Below are positions 42,199 to 51,184 of a DNA stretch of 64,000 nt, one piece after another. Numbering within the stretch: the first letter of the stretch is position 1; the number at the start of each line of letters is the position of its first letter. Both the position numbers and the translations under genes were made by a program. Below the pieces are notes generated by a model, which had not been told where the DNA came from, did not search any database, and saw only the letters and a list, made by a program, of their open reading frames with translations. Origin of the DNA: Powellomyces hirtus (taxonomy: Eukaryota; Chytridiomycota; Chytridiomycetes; Spizellomycetales; Powellomycetaceae); NCBI GenBank assembly GCA_025526995.1, contig JAHLKG010000029.1, positions 62,001 through 126,000 of the forward strand, in the 5' to 3' direction.

Positions 42199-43252
42199 CC
42201 GTTCAGAAAATCCGTTATAGATTCTGTTTTCACACGTCGGCCCAAAGATGCGGCGGTATCATCAAGAGGCGTTCCATTAGCATGTCGTCTGGCAAAACAT
42301 TCTTCGGCTCGATGATTTGTGCGACCACATCGAGTGCAAAACATGCGATTGGAACCGGAAGACCTCCCTTGATTACCCTGACATCGTTGTGATTGTTGCC
42401 CCGATCTTTGCGGGTGCGGCGTCTGAGGGGTCTGAGGATCGGCGGCTATATTTGATTGCCTTCGAGTTGGGGTGCGAGATGGTCCTTGTTGACGATTAGG
42501 AGTCGTCGGAGGAGTATTACGGCCTCGTCGTGAGTAAGGCGTAGACCGATTACCAGGCGAACTCGTTGGGGAAGACCATGTCCGTTGCGTAGCCATTAGA
42601 TCATGGTTGGTTAAACCTTTGGCGTTGAACGCGTTGCGGGCGACCGTAACTGCGGTCGGGAAATCGATCTGCGTTGGATCACTAGTAAGCATGTTTGTGG
42701 CATATTGTTTGATCGAGTGTACCAGGTATTGGCCATATCGAGGGTGACGAGATAAACCCGACTTGAACAGGTCAACGAGTTCATGATTTGTCATCGGACG
42801 TTCCATATAGGCGCCATTGGCACGGATGGCTAATGCTTCCAAATGGAGTCGACGTTCAATATAGCAAATATAATCTTCAAGCGATGTTTTCAAAGAAGCA
42901 GCACGAATCTCCGCATGTAATCGAACTGTAACGTTCTTTGGTGCCCATTGATAGAGGAATCCAGTAACCCACGATTCCAACGGGCCTTCCGTCGGAGCAG
43001 CTGGCAAAGCCACCATCAATAGCATATATTGGGCATGCCAGACATCGACTTCGGCTGACAACGTAGTTGGTACATGTCGAGTAACGTAAGTGAGTTCGTC
43101 GATCCCATTGTGAATACGATTCAGGATAGGGTAAGTGTTTCGATGATAGGTAACGAATCGATCAATCACTTCTAAATCCTGCTGGCCTTTATAACGCAAG
43201 GTATCGTCACGAGCTGCCTCCATAGCGGTACGAGCCGCTTGAGTTTCGCTAG
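42186..43252 (-). pseudogene. G-I.3 gag, N-terminus missing
   Basis: About 350 codons matching the gag at 24499-25710 from TQAARTAMEAARDD onwards, including WVTGFLYQWAPKNV and the knuckle CTRCGRTNHRAEEC. The first 50 or so residues (the Ala/Pro-rich part), the start codon, leader and LTR are gone. The frame runs through the filler into foreign sequence without an ATG. Confidence 0.88.
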
Positions 43253-43263
43253 GGTTAGGGTTA
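43250..43263 (+). repeat. Telomere-like motif at a rearrangement junction
   Basis: TAGGGTTAGGGTTA. Nine bases (43253-43261) belong to neither partner: gag homology ends in GCTAG at 43252 and 3' UTR homology begins TATGTATTTT at 43262. With the edges it makes two and a third TTAGGG units. Confidence 0.7.
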
Positions 43264-43669
43264 TGTATTTTATGGCATCGAGTCACAACCCTTATAGGAT
43301 CTTCAATACTTCGTCAAGTACTGGAAATCATCGCTACTCTGTCGAGTGCGGTATGAAGCAGGACATTCGTCACTATACTTTGTCTTGCGATATACGCAGT
43401 ATGGAGCATAGAAGAGCTTAAGCAGGAAGATTCATCTGCCTCTTTGCGATGTATATGCGGAAGTTTACAAAATATAGCTATAGAAGTAGGTGCTACCATT
43501 CTCTAGGTTTTTCTACGAAGGGTCGATAGCAACGCAAAATGAATTTTTCGACCCAAGATGGGTCAATAAATAGTGAGCGTCCAAAACTGGCGCTGCGCTT
43601 CCTTGTGGTTTATTAGTGCTGCGCTTGCCACAATGGCGTTGCGCTTCCTTGTAGCATCTTACGATTCGG

Positions 43670-44092
43670 TGGTTATAATGGACGATGATCAGCACGCCAA
43701 ATCTTAAAGGCCTCAGTGTTGCATAATGCCGCTTCAGGTTCCCAAGTGGGATCTGAGTACCCAACCCACTTGACAAGAAATTCACGTTTATTTCTTTGTC
43801 GTCGCTCGCTGAGGATCTTCTCAATAGCGTATTCCGGTTGTCCACGGATAATGACGGGTTCTTCAGGAGAGGGTGTGTGTTTGCGTAATGGATGTTCAGA
43901 TGCGATGTGTGGTCGTAAGACATTGACATGGAAGTATGGCCAAATATTGCCAATAGCAGTGCCTTCAAGATCCAAGCGATAAGTATCGGGATGTGGTCCC
44001 TTTTCCGTAATATGGAATGGGCCTATCCATTTTGGAAGTAGTTTGTCCGGTTTGATGTTATCGAATTCCACAATTAAATCGGTCCTGTTAAG
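43670..44092 (-). pseudogene. G-I chromodomain fragment, minus strand
   Basis: RTDLIVEFDNIKPDKLLPKW to the natural end RADHRPL, here without the TGA seen in the copies at 14915 and 26270. It is followed to the left by the G-I 3' UTR (43262-43669) and to the right by TTAAG and a plus-strand G-I LTR. Confidence 0.85.
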
Positions 44093-44446
44093 TGTCATAC
44101 GCCCCGCGTCCAAAGATACTATTTTCCAAGCCACTGGTTCGATTTCCAAAGGACGCGGATCGAAGTTAGCTAAGGAATGGCTGAAACAAGCCTCATCCCA
44201 CCTCATCATCACATGCATCCTGAAATAAGGATAATGCGTGTCTTTGTACACGGTGAACTCACCGCTGTATCCGCGATAAGAAAAGCGGCTTAATAGTTGT
44301 CGCGATAAGCGGAAATGGGCGCGAAGTATAAATAGTAGAGTACTTGTCGCTCCCTTCTAAAGAAATATATGGTCTTCTGAACCCACACTTGTGTTCTACT
44401 CCTTGTTCTATTTCGACCTAAGACACTGAAAACCACTCGTATTACA
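44093..44446 (+). repeat. G-I LTR between TTAAG and G-II integrase
   Basis: 354 bp. The left flank TTAAG is that of the chromodomain insertion site; the right flank GGGCACTCGACG is that of the G-II integrase site. One LTR with flanks of two different insertions is the mark of LTR-LTR recombination. Confidence 0.9.
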
Positions 44447-45342
44447 GGGCACTCGACGTCAAGCAAGAACTCTCGTCGGCACGACACCAACAGACCGACA
44501 GCAAGGCGGAGAACGCCATCAAGACGATCAAGGGAATCATGGGCCCCTTTCTCGACTATGCCGGCTCCAACTGGAAGAGTTTACTCCCCACACTCGAGTA
44601 CAACTACAACCGAACGCCGCAGACGTCAACGGGACTATCCCCTTTCGAGATTGACCTAGGCCGCATTCCCCGGGTACCGAACCAATGGGTAGCACCTAAC
44701 CCCAGAGAGATGATAAGGCAATCGGCACAAACCGCCGTGGAGAGACGGGTTAAGGAATTCGCCGACGTGAGTCGCATTGTGCAGCAACGGCTCCGAGACG
44801 CACAGGACCAGCAGGCAAAGTACTACGACCGCAAGAAGCACACGGAAGCATACCGAGAGGGTGACAAGGTCTTACTCCATCGTGAGGGTATCGCGATTAC
44901 CAGCGTCACCACAAGGAACTAAAAACTGGCTGAGCAATGGATTGGGCCATTCACAGTACGCGGCAAGGGGCCGCATCCTGCCACCTACAAGCTCGAATTA
45001 CCCAAGGAGTTCACCGGGTTGCACCCAGTCTTTCATGTCAGCATTCTGAGACGTTACCATGACCCGGGCGGTACCCCGTACAGACAGGTGACCGCTCCGC
45101 CTGAGCCTGAGAAGGACGAAGACGGTCAGGAGACCTACCAAGTGGACAAGATCCTAAATGCCAGATGGCACAGGAACACCGAGCAGTTCTTAGTCAAGTG
45201 GACAGGTTACGACAGCACCCAGAACACGTGGGAGCCGTATGCACACATGAAGGGGACGACCGCACTGGAAGAATGGCTCCGGGAGCACCCCGGAGAGGAC
45301 CGCGGCCAAAGGCTAGCAGCCAGGCGACGTAAGAGAAGCTAG
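44447..45342 (+). pseudogene. G-II.d integrase C-terminus and chromodomain, one stop
   Basis: Matches G-II.c almost exactly, but TAA at 44920-44922 replaces the first Lys codon of RNKKLAEQW. After it the chromodomain (YQVDKILNARW, FLVKWTGYD, NTWEPYAHM) is open to the natural stop. Confidence 0.86.
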
Positions 45343-45404
45343 ATAGCGAGCTGTACCGTAAATTAACAAGAGAGATGCTACTTGAGGTAGAGGACATTAT
45401 AGTG

Positions 45405-46195
45405 CGAGATTCCGGCATTGTTGGACGATGGCCAAAGGCTGCTGGGCAGCATACCTTGCTGGGCAAGATGCCGGCATCGTTGGACGATGGCCAAAGGCTG
45501 CTGGGCAGCATACCTCACTGGGTGAGATGCCGGGATTGCTGGGCGATGAGCCAACGGCTTGCCGATGCAAGGTGACCGGCACCAGATTTGCATGGCGGCG
45601 TACCTTGAGACCCGCGGGGACCATGGCCGTAGTACATACCCACGCGAAGGGGAAGAGAAGGGCTTCGGCCAAGATACCGGCATCGTTTGACGATGGGCCG
45701 AAGGCCGCTGGGCGGCATACCTCACTGGGTGAGAAGGGTGATGCTGGGCATCGACCGGCTGCCGATGCAAGGTGACCGGCACCAGATTTGCATGGCAGCG
45801 TACCTCGAGACCCGCGGGGACCATGGCCGCAGTACATACCCACGCGAAGGGGAAGAGAAGGGCTTCGGCCAAGATACCGGCATCGTTTGACGATGGGCCG
45901 AAGGTCGCTCGCTGGGCGATGAGCCAAAGACTGCGAGGCAGTAGACCTCATGAGGTGAGATGCCGGGATCGCTGGGCGATGAGCCGAAGACTGCGAGGCA
46001 GTAGACCTCACGAGGTGAGATGCTGGCATTGTTGGACGATGGCCGAAGGCTGCTGGGCAGCATATCTCGCTGGACGAGATGCCGGGATTGCTGGGCGATG
46101 AGCCAAAGACTGCTAGGCAGTAGACCTCACTAGGTGAGATACCGGCATCGTTGGACGATGGCCGGGGGAACCGCTGGGCGGTCTCCCCAACGGGG
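45405..46195 (+). repeat. Palindrome array of G-II.d
   Basis: Tandem palindromes such as CTTGC-TGG-GCAAG, CTCAC-TGG-GTGAG, GATGC-TGG-GCATC, ACTGC-GAG-GCAGT and CATCG-TTTGA-CGATG, about 20 bp apart. They are grouped into units of about 59 bp and two longer units of nearly 200 bp. It ends with ACCGC-TGG-GCGGT framed by a G-run and a C-run near 46165-46190. Confidence 0.85.
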
Positions 46196-46432
46196 AAGTG
46201 TGATGCAGGGCATCTACCATGAGCACCATAGCCGGGAGGAAGCCGAGTGACATTGGATGCAGCGGATGCATACGAACTGCTACAAGGCTCAAGGGAGCAC
46301 AGCAATGAGAGGGCAAGTACAGCGATGAGGTTTGGGTACTGAATTTGATTATACGGCCCAAAGGCTAGGCCCCGAAGGAGCAACGGACAACAAGTGAAAG
46401 TATGTACAAGAAAAAAGGGGGGGAAGAACTAA

Positions 46433-47172
46433 TCAACCAAGCTTTGTGAAGGAGAATTGGCACCGATTGCCGTGGCACCGGTCGCCCAACCCGCACCGGA
46501 GGGGGGTGTAATTTGCCACGTTCATCTTGCTGCGAAGGGAGCTGAGTTAGTCAGGTAAGACAGCAGCAGGCCGAAGAGTACTACTTACGCACGGACGTGG
46601 CCCATGCAGTGGAGGTGGTTGCATGGGAACATGCGGAGGTCCGCTCCGACATGGTTGCAGCCAGCGAACTGGCACTTGGCGGGGATGGCCGCAAAGAAGA
46701 GGACCCGGTCGCAGTGGGGGGCGCCGCACGTCAACTGGCCCTGAGGGCCGTCGTTCTGGAAAGCAAAGGAACAAAGGAACCACACCGTTAGGGAGACATC
46801 AGGCCGCCTCTCAGCAAAGGGGGAACATACCGTGTCGTCGGCCGCCGCCACGATGCAGGGCCGGCACACCAGATGGTGGCATTCCGACATGAACATCTTG
46901 CTCTTGCGGAAACGGCGGCATTTCCAGCAAGAAGGCAAGTCAGCCGACCTCTCGGGGGTGGACTTTTCATGGACCGAAGGGTCCTGTAGGTAACAAAGGA
47001 AGACGGGCAACATGAGACGAGCTGCCACAACCGAGGATGAGTACCGACCCCTACTTACCCGGGCGGGCTGGGCCCGCTTGGTTGCGCCCTTTGCGAGTTG
47101 TTGGGCGGGCTGGCGCTTGCCCGCGGTGGTGGTGTCGGAGGGGAGAGGAGAGTTGTTGGCAATGTCGGCCAT
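46433..47172 (-). CDS. G-II antisense zinc-finger gene, copy R2 (intact, diverged)
   Basis: Exons 47172-47059, 46983-46831, 46755-46589 and 46529-46433 (114, 153, 167 and 97 nt), joined by introns of 75, 75 and 59 nt with GTAAGT, GTATGT and GTAAGT donors and AG acceptors; predicted 176 residues. Exons 2-4 have exactly the lengths found in R1 and R3. The protein keeps the metal ligands (CWKC-x11-CHHLVCRPC; TCGAPHC; CQFAGC; FPCNHLHCMGH; CGLGDRCHGNRCQFSF), but most other positions differ from R1 and R3. It runs antisense to G-II.d, converging on pol. Its role is unknown; a nucleic-acid-binding or ubiquitin-related zinc protein is possible. Confidence 0.8.
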
Positions 47173-47174
47173 GT

Positions 47175-47226
47175 TGTATGTAGGTATGTATGTATGTGTG
47201 TGTGTGTGATGTGTGTGTGTGTCGAG
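47175..47226. repeat. GT/GTAT microsatellite upstream of R2
   Basis: TGTATG and (GT)n runs just before the R2 start codon. It lengthens the 5' leader of R2 relative to R1 and R3. Confidence 0.8.
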
Positions 47227-47271
47227 CTACAAAGGAAAGAAGAGCAAGAGGGGGGAGATTCAACGGGCAGT

Positions 47272-47283
47272 ACCTTTTAAAGG
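47272..47283 (-). promoter_or_regulatory. Conserved TATA-like box of R2
   Basis: CCTTTAAAAGGT on the minus strand, at the same place as the boxes of R1 and R3 relative to the LTR, about 100 bp from the R2 ATG. The rest of 47284-47626 shows no gene; a G-run (purine tract) ends it. Confidence 0.45.
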
Positions 47284-47626
47284 CTCGACCTGCTTGGGAA
47301 CGCTCGGAAATTCAGGTGTTAGTGTTTCATCCCCTACGGAGCGCAGCAGATGTTACTTATAGAAATCCGCATGGAGGAAGCTACTCGTGATTCATCTAGG
47401 GCCCCTGCAAAGAGAGAAATAGACTTTCCGACGATTTTGTGCACCACGAAGGGCGGAGACTACCCGTCGGAGACTACTGCGACGCGACCTGCGCCAGGGC
47501 CGTCTCCCCAGCCTCATCTTCCCACAACCACTTCAGCATCTGTTAACCCGCCGCCGCCCGGCTTAGGCAAGCTTCGCCTCGCTGAAAAGATTCGAGCCTA
47601 AGAGATAGTCGCGAATCTAAGGGGGG

Positions 47627-47901
47627 TGTAATGAGGCATGGCTCACCAGCCTAAGCCTAAATACGCGTTGGGAAGGGCCCCACGCGAGATGGATGCTAGC
47701 GTCAGCATCCTGAAGGGTACTAGACCTCAGGGATGGCCACGGATGGCCATCACGTGACCAGGACTGCATCGCGGTCCAGAAGAAAAGTAGGAATACTCCG
47801 ACGAGGGCGTATTCAAGACTTAGGGATCTTACAGTAGAATTAGACATAGGGAATTCCCGAATAGAAGACTAGACTCTGGCAACGGACCTAGTATTATTAC
47901 A
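47627..47901 (+). repeat. G-II.d 3' LTR (275 bp)
   Basis: TGTAATGAGGC...GTATTATTACA, preceded by the purine tract AAGGGGGG. It has several substitutions relative to the LTR at 57713-57986. Confidence 0.92.
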
Positions 47902-49277
47902 GCATCCTTGTGGGTCATCTTGTTCAGTGCCCGGTAGTCCATGCAGCAGCGTAAGCCGCCGTCCTTCTTTGGGGCAAATAAGACGGGTGCGCCCCACGGG
48001 CTGCGAGAGTGTGAGATCCAACCCTTGTCCATAAAGCGCTGCATCTGTTGGCCGAGCTTGTCCAATTTGTCCCAGCTCAAATGTCGGAGTGGCTGCATCA
48101 CGGGCTTCGAGCCGGGTTTGAGCCAAATGGTGAAATTGTCCTCACCTCGATCCGGAGGCATGCCTGACTGCTCGGTGAATAATGTCGTGACATATTTCTC
48201 TAGGGTCGGTCGGAGTGGATGGTGGGCCGCCAGCGCCTCTAGCAGGTCCTCTTGATCTGCCGCCTTGGCTTCGGCGTTGGTGTAGCGTCGCTCCTCCAAG
48301 ATTGCCCTCTTCTTGGCGTCGACTGTCCGTACAAATTGAGCCTCTGCAACTGGAATTGCATCTACGATGTGTACCTCAAAGACTCCAGTGATCTTGTTGG
48401 TCTGAGAGTATCTGGGTAGATAGTTGAGGAAGCTTTCAGGGTAGTTGACTGAGCAAAACAACGAAGTAACTTAATCCTGCTCTGTTTGGAGAAAAAGAGA
48501 AAAGTCCCACCGATATATTAAGTATGTAAGGAAAACTACTTTTATCGGAGATGATCACGTGGGTTCACGTGATCGCGTGATACGCCCTGCAATGGCGCAG
48601 TTGTGACTCGATGACAGAGTCTGTACACGCTAACAGATCTCGCCCTTCTTCATCAAGCGTTTCCATTGCTTGGCTGTGTAGATTACCTCTGCATTGAGTG
48701 CTGGCTTCGCCGGCTGGAATCTGCAGGGCCGTATCTCTTGTGGGGAGAGCAGGTGGGCTGCGCATGCGGACGGTGCTTCCCAATGGCGATTAGTCGATTT
48801 GGCTCGAAGGCTGAGGGTCTGGCCGTCGTGGTAAAACGTCATCGTTGGGAAGCCTTCTTGATCGAAAAGCCCTCGGACGTCCAATCCCAATATGAACGGC
48901 AAGCCGAGTATGACATCAACCCTAATCGGCACGACCACGAACAGTACTGTATCCTCCCGGTAGATGATCTTCTCCTCGGTGAACACCGAGAGGTCCCCAC
49001 AGGTCATCTTTGTTGCCCCGTAGTTTCCCGCTCTGTCACCCCACCGGACCTCCAGCGGAGTTGGAGAGGTGTAGGTCCGGAGGCCGTGCTTGGCTGCCCA
49101 AGTGTCGCTGATGATCAGGGTGTTACACCCGGTATCGATTAGGATGCGGGCAAAGTGCCCTTGTATCTTTCCTTGAACCACAAATGTCTTCCTGTGGATG
49201 CGGGGTCCCGGCCTGTCCGTGGGGATCTTGTCTTGCATCCGGGGTTGGGGTACTGAGACGGTGCAAACGTTCAGCAC
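47902..49277 (-). pseudogene. G-II.b pol N-terminal half, interrupted and truncated
   Basis: Begins in the -1 frame overlapping the gag stop (VLNVCTVSVPQ; no ATG). It gives protease ARILIDTGCNTLII, a linker and RT up to [19 protein letters not shown], where a foreign LTR replaces the remainder. A Copia-3 solo LTR lies at 48395-48635. No stops within the two parts. Confidence 0.88.
48395..48635 (-). repeat. Copia-3 solo LTR in G-II.b
   Basis: 241 bp, TGTTGGTCTGAG...CACGCTAACA on the plus strand, with a perfect GATCT duplication (48390-48394 and 48636-48640). Confidence 0.93.
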
Positions 49278-50509
49278 CCGGGGCGAAAATCCAAGCTGTT
49301 GACGGAGCCCCCGTCGCTGACCGCGTCGTCCCCGGGCTCTTCGGTGATCTCTACAGGGGCGGCGAACGTTCTATGCTCACCGGTCTTACCTCTACCTGCT
49401 GAGCACCCACGGGCATAGTGCCCCTTGCCTCCGCAGTTGAAACATTCGTTGCGTTCACGATGTTCGTTATAGGTGATATGCTCACGGCGTTCGTCGTAGA
49501 TGGTGCGCTCACGGCGTGAAATCCCTTGGTAGTTGTCCATACCGCGTGTGGGACGACCTGAGCCATAGGGGGTGTGGCGTCCCCTTTCTCGTGCTTGATA
49601 GTTCCCTCGATGTACCTGAGCCGGCTGGACTGCAGCGTACTGACGTCTCCTCCCGTCGGGGGTTACCCGCGCAACATCATCCGCATAGCCTCGAATCCTG
49701 TAGCATAGTTGAGCTTTGTTCTGTAGCTCGGTGATCGGGATCTCGGCGCCATTATTCCTCATGATTGCGGCATAGCAGTGGTCCCGAATGCGCTGGCCGA
49801 CATGGTTGGTCGAGAATCCCGTCAAGAAATAGTCACGTTCTTGCCTTGGGGTAAGCCGCTCCTTGTCGTCGAGCGTCACGATCTGGGCCCGAAGGGTATT
49901 GAACTTGGCAATATACTCCGATATGCTATTGGTGAAAACCAACCGCTTCATCTTTGCTTCTGCGGTGTTTCGTAAGTTGGCGGGGTAGAAGCAGATGCGG
50001 AGGATCCTTGTGAATTCTTCCAATGTTGTGGGCTGGTCGCCGGCATCTCTGAGCATTTGCCACCATTCGTCGGCGGTTTCCTTGAGGTACCCCGAGATGT
50101 GGTCGACGTCCCGGTGGTCCGTCCTGAAGTCGGTTGCCTCAAGGTAGCGCGTGTGGACCTTCAGGAACTCATCAACCTTCGACACCATTTCTTCACTGTT
50201 CCCTTTTCCGTCGAAGTGTGTCAGCTGCTTGCGAAGGTTCTTGCGGCGTTCCTTCTCAGCTTGCATTCGTGCGCGGTTTTCTTCCGCCAGGATGATGTCG
50301 ACTTGCGGTGTTGCAACTGCTGGTTGGACTGGAGTCGGAATCCTTGAGAGAAGGGCTTCGACGCGGGCCTCTCCCATTGCAATCTGTTCCTGCAGTAGAC
50401 GTTGGGTCTCCGCCAATTGTGCAGCCAACATTGCGACGGGGTTGTTGGTCGGTGTGTCGACTTCGGGTTCTCCTACTGCCATTGGGCTGTTCCTGGTGCT
50501 ACGTGCCAT
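49271..50509 (-). CDS. G-II Gag, complete
   Basis: 412 codons from ATG 50509 to stop 49271. Short N-terminal coiled-coil-like stretch (MLAAQLAETQRLLQEQIAMG), Arg/Lys-rich helix near residue 85-95, capsid with DEWWQMLRDAG and RLVFTNSISEYIAKFNTLRAQ, basic Arg/Tyr/Gly-rich linker, zinc knuckle CFNCGGKGHYARGC near residue 365, acidic tail EITEEPGDDAVSDGG. Pol overlaps in the -1 frame at the stop. The gene is intact but its pol is broken. Confidence 0.9.
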   Translation of the reverse strand: MARSTRNSPMAVGEPEVDTPTNNPVAMLAAQLAETQRLLQEQIAMGEARVEALLSRIPTPVQPAVATPQVDIILAEENRARMQAEKERRKNLRKQLTHFDGKGNSEEMVSKVDEFLKVHTRYLEATDFRTDHRDVDHISGYLKETADEWWQMLRDAGDQPTTLEEFTRILRICFYPANLRNTAEAKMKRLVFTNSISEYIAKFNTLRAQIVTLDDKERLTPRQERDYFLTGFSTNHVGQRIRDHCYAAIMRNNGAEIPITELQNKAQLCYRIRGYADDVARVTPDGRRRQYAAVQPAQVHRGNYQARERGRHTPYGSGRPTRGMDNYQGISRRERTIYDERREHITYNEHRERNECFNCGGKGHYARGCSAGRGKTGEHRTFAAPVEITEEPGDDAVSDGGSVNSLDFRPGC

Positions 50510-50522
50510 TGTTGTCGTCTAC

Positions 50523-50537
50523 GGGGCGGTGCTACCA
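50523..50537 (-). other. G-II primer-binding site
   Basis: TGGTAGCACCGCCCC on the minus strand, next to the LTR. It shares its first ten bases with the G-I and G-III sites and would pair with a tRNA 3' end GGTGCTACCA. Confidence 0.7.
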
Positions 50538-51184
50538 TGTAATAATACTAGGTCCGTTGCCAGATTCTAGTCTTCTATTCGGGAATTCCCTATGTCTAAT
50601 TCTACTGTCAGATGTCTAAGTCTTGAATACGCCCTCGTCGGAGTATTCCTACTTTTCTTCTGGACCGCGGGGCGGTCCCGGTCACGTGATGGCCATCCAT
50701 GGCCATCCCTAAGGTCTAGTACCCTTTGGGATGCTGACGCTAGCATCCATCTTGCGCGGGGCCCTTCCCAATATTGGAGATATCGGCACTTCCAGTACTT
50801 TATCGGAATTGCAGAGGATTGGCCGAATTCGATGTGGCCTCCAGTATACTTCGTAAAGGGGGGTTTACAGAGCTCTTCTGTGATGCAGTTGACGATGTAG
50901 CGTTGTCAGATGCACGGAGATGTAATGTATGTGAATGTATTTCTTGTCTTAAAGTCTTATCGGTAATGTCTTGCTTCGAGCGTTCTAATCTGCTTTTTCT
51001 CCAATCACGTGATCACACGTGATCCAATTCAGCTCTTAGCGTTACCGGTATGGTGGTCACGCGTTCTAGTTGGAGAATCCAAGTAAGGATCTAATGTAAA
51101 GACCAAACGTTGAGTACGCAAGTCTCAACATTCCAATACCCGACGCGTATCTAGGCTTAGGTTGGCGAGCCATGCCTCATTACA
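50538..51184 (-). repeat. G-II.b 5' LTR, split by a solo LTR
   Basis: G-II LTR in minus orientation at 50538-50771 and 51139-51184, about 275 bp once the 367-bp insertion and one target copy are removed. The right edge ...CCTCATTACA is followed by GTGCT. Confidence 0.9.
50772..51138 (-). repeat. Copia-2 solo LTR
   Basis: 367 bp with TATTGGA...TCCAATA ends, in the G-II LTR. The flanks are CCCAA (50767-50771) and CCCGA (51139-51143), a target duplication with one mismatch. It confirms the non-standard LTR ends of this family. Confidence 0.92.

Larger units (their letters stand above)
37594..43252 (-). mobile_element. G-I.3, gypsy chromovirus with open pol, truncated at its 5' end
   Basis: 3' LTR 37594-37947, 3' UTR, uninterrupted pol, and gag that stops short of its N-terminus at 43252, where a nine-base filler joins it to another G-I 3' UTR. 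There is no 5' LTR or PBS, so it could not be transcribed from its own promoter. Confidence 0.9.
44447..47901 (+). mobile_element. G-II.d, 3' part of a G-II element
   Basis: Integrase end plus chromodomain, palindrome array, antisense zinc-finger gene R2 and 3' LTR, in the same order as in G-II.a and G-II.e. The 3' LTR abuts RT of G-II.b at GCATCC. Confidence 0.88.
47902..51184 (-). mobile_element. G-II.b, 5' part of a G-II element
   Basis: Read on the minus strand: 5' LTR (51184-50538, split by a Copia-2 solo LTR), PBS, gag, protease and the first part of RT (split by a Copia-3 solo LTR), then cut at 47902 by the G-II.d LTR within NKMTHKDA. The right flank is GTGCT. Confidence 0.9.

Noticed and set aside
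45397..46383. A 328-codon minus-strand ORF (and similar ones at 12212-12913 + and 55279-56626 -) across the G-II palindrome arrays
   Set aside because: Long frames occur on both strands and in different registers in each copy. They come from the low stop content of GC-rich palindromic repeats, and the protein is only repeat translation.
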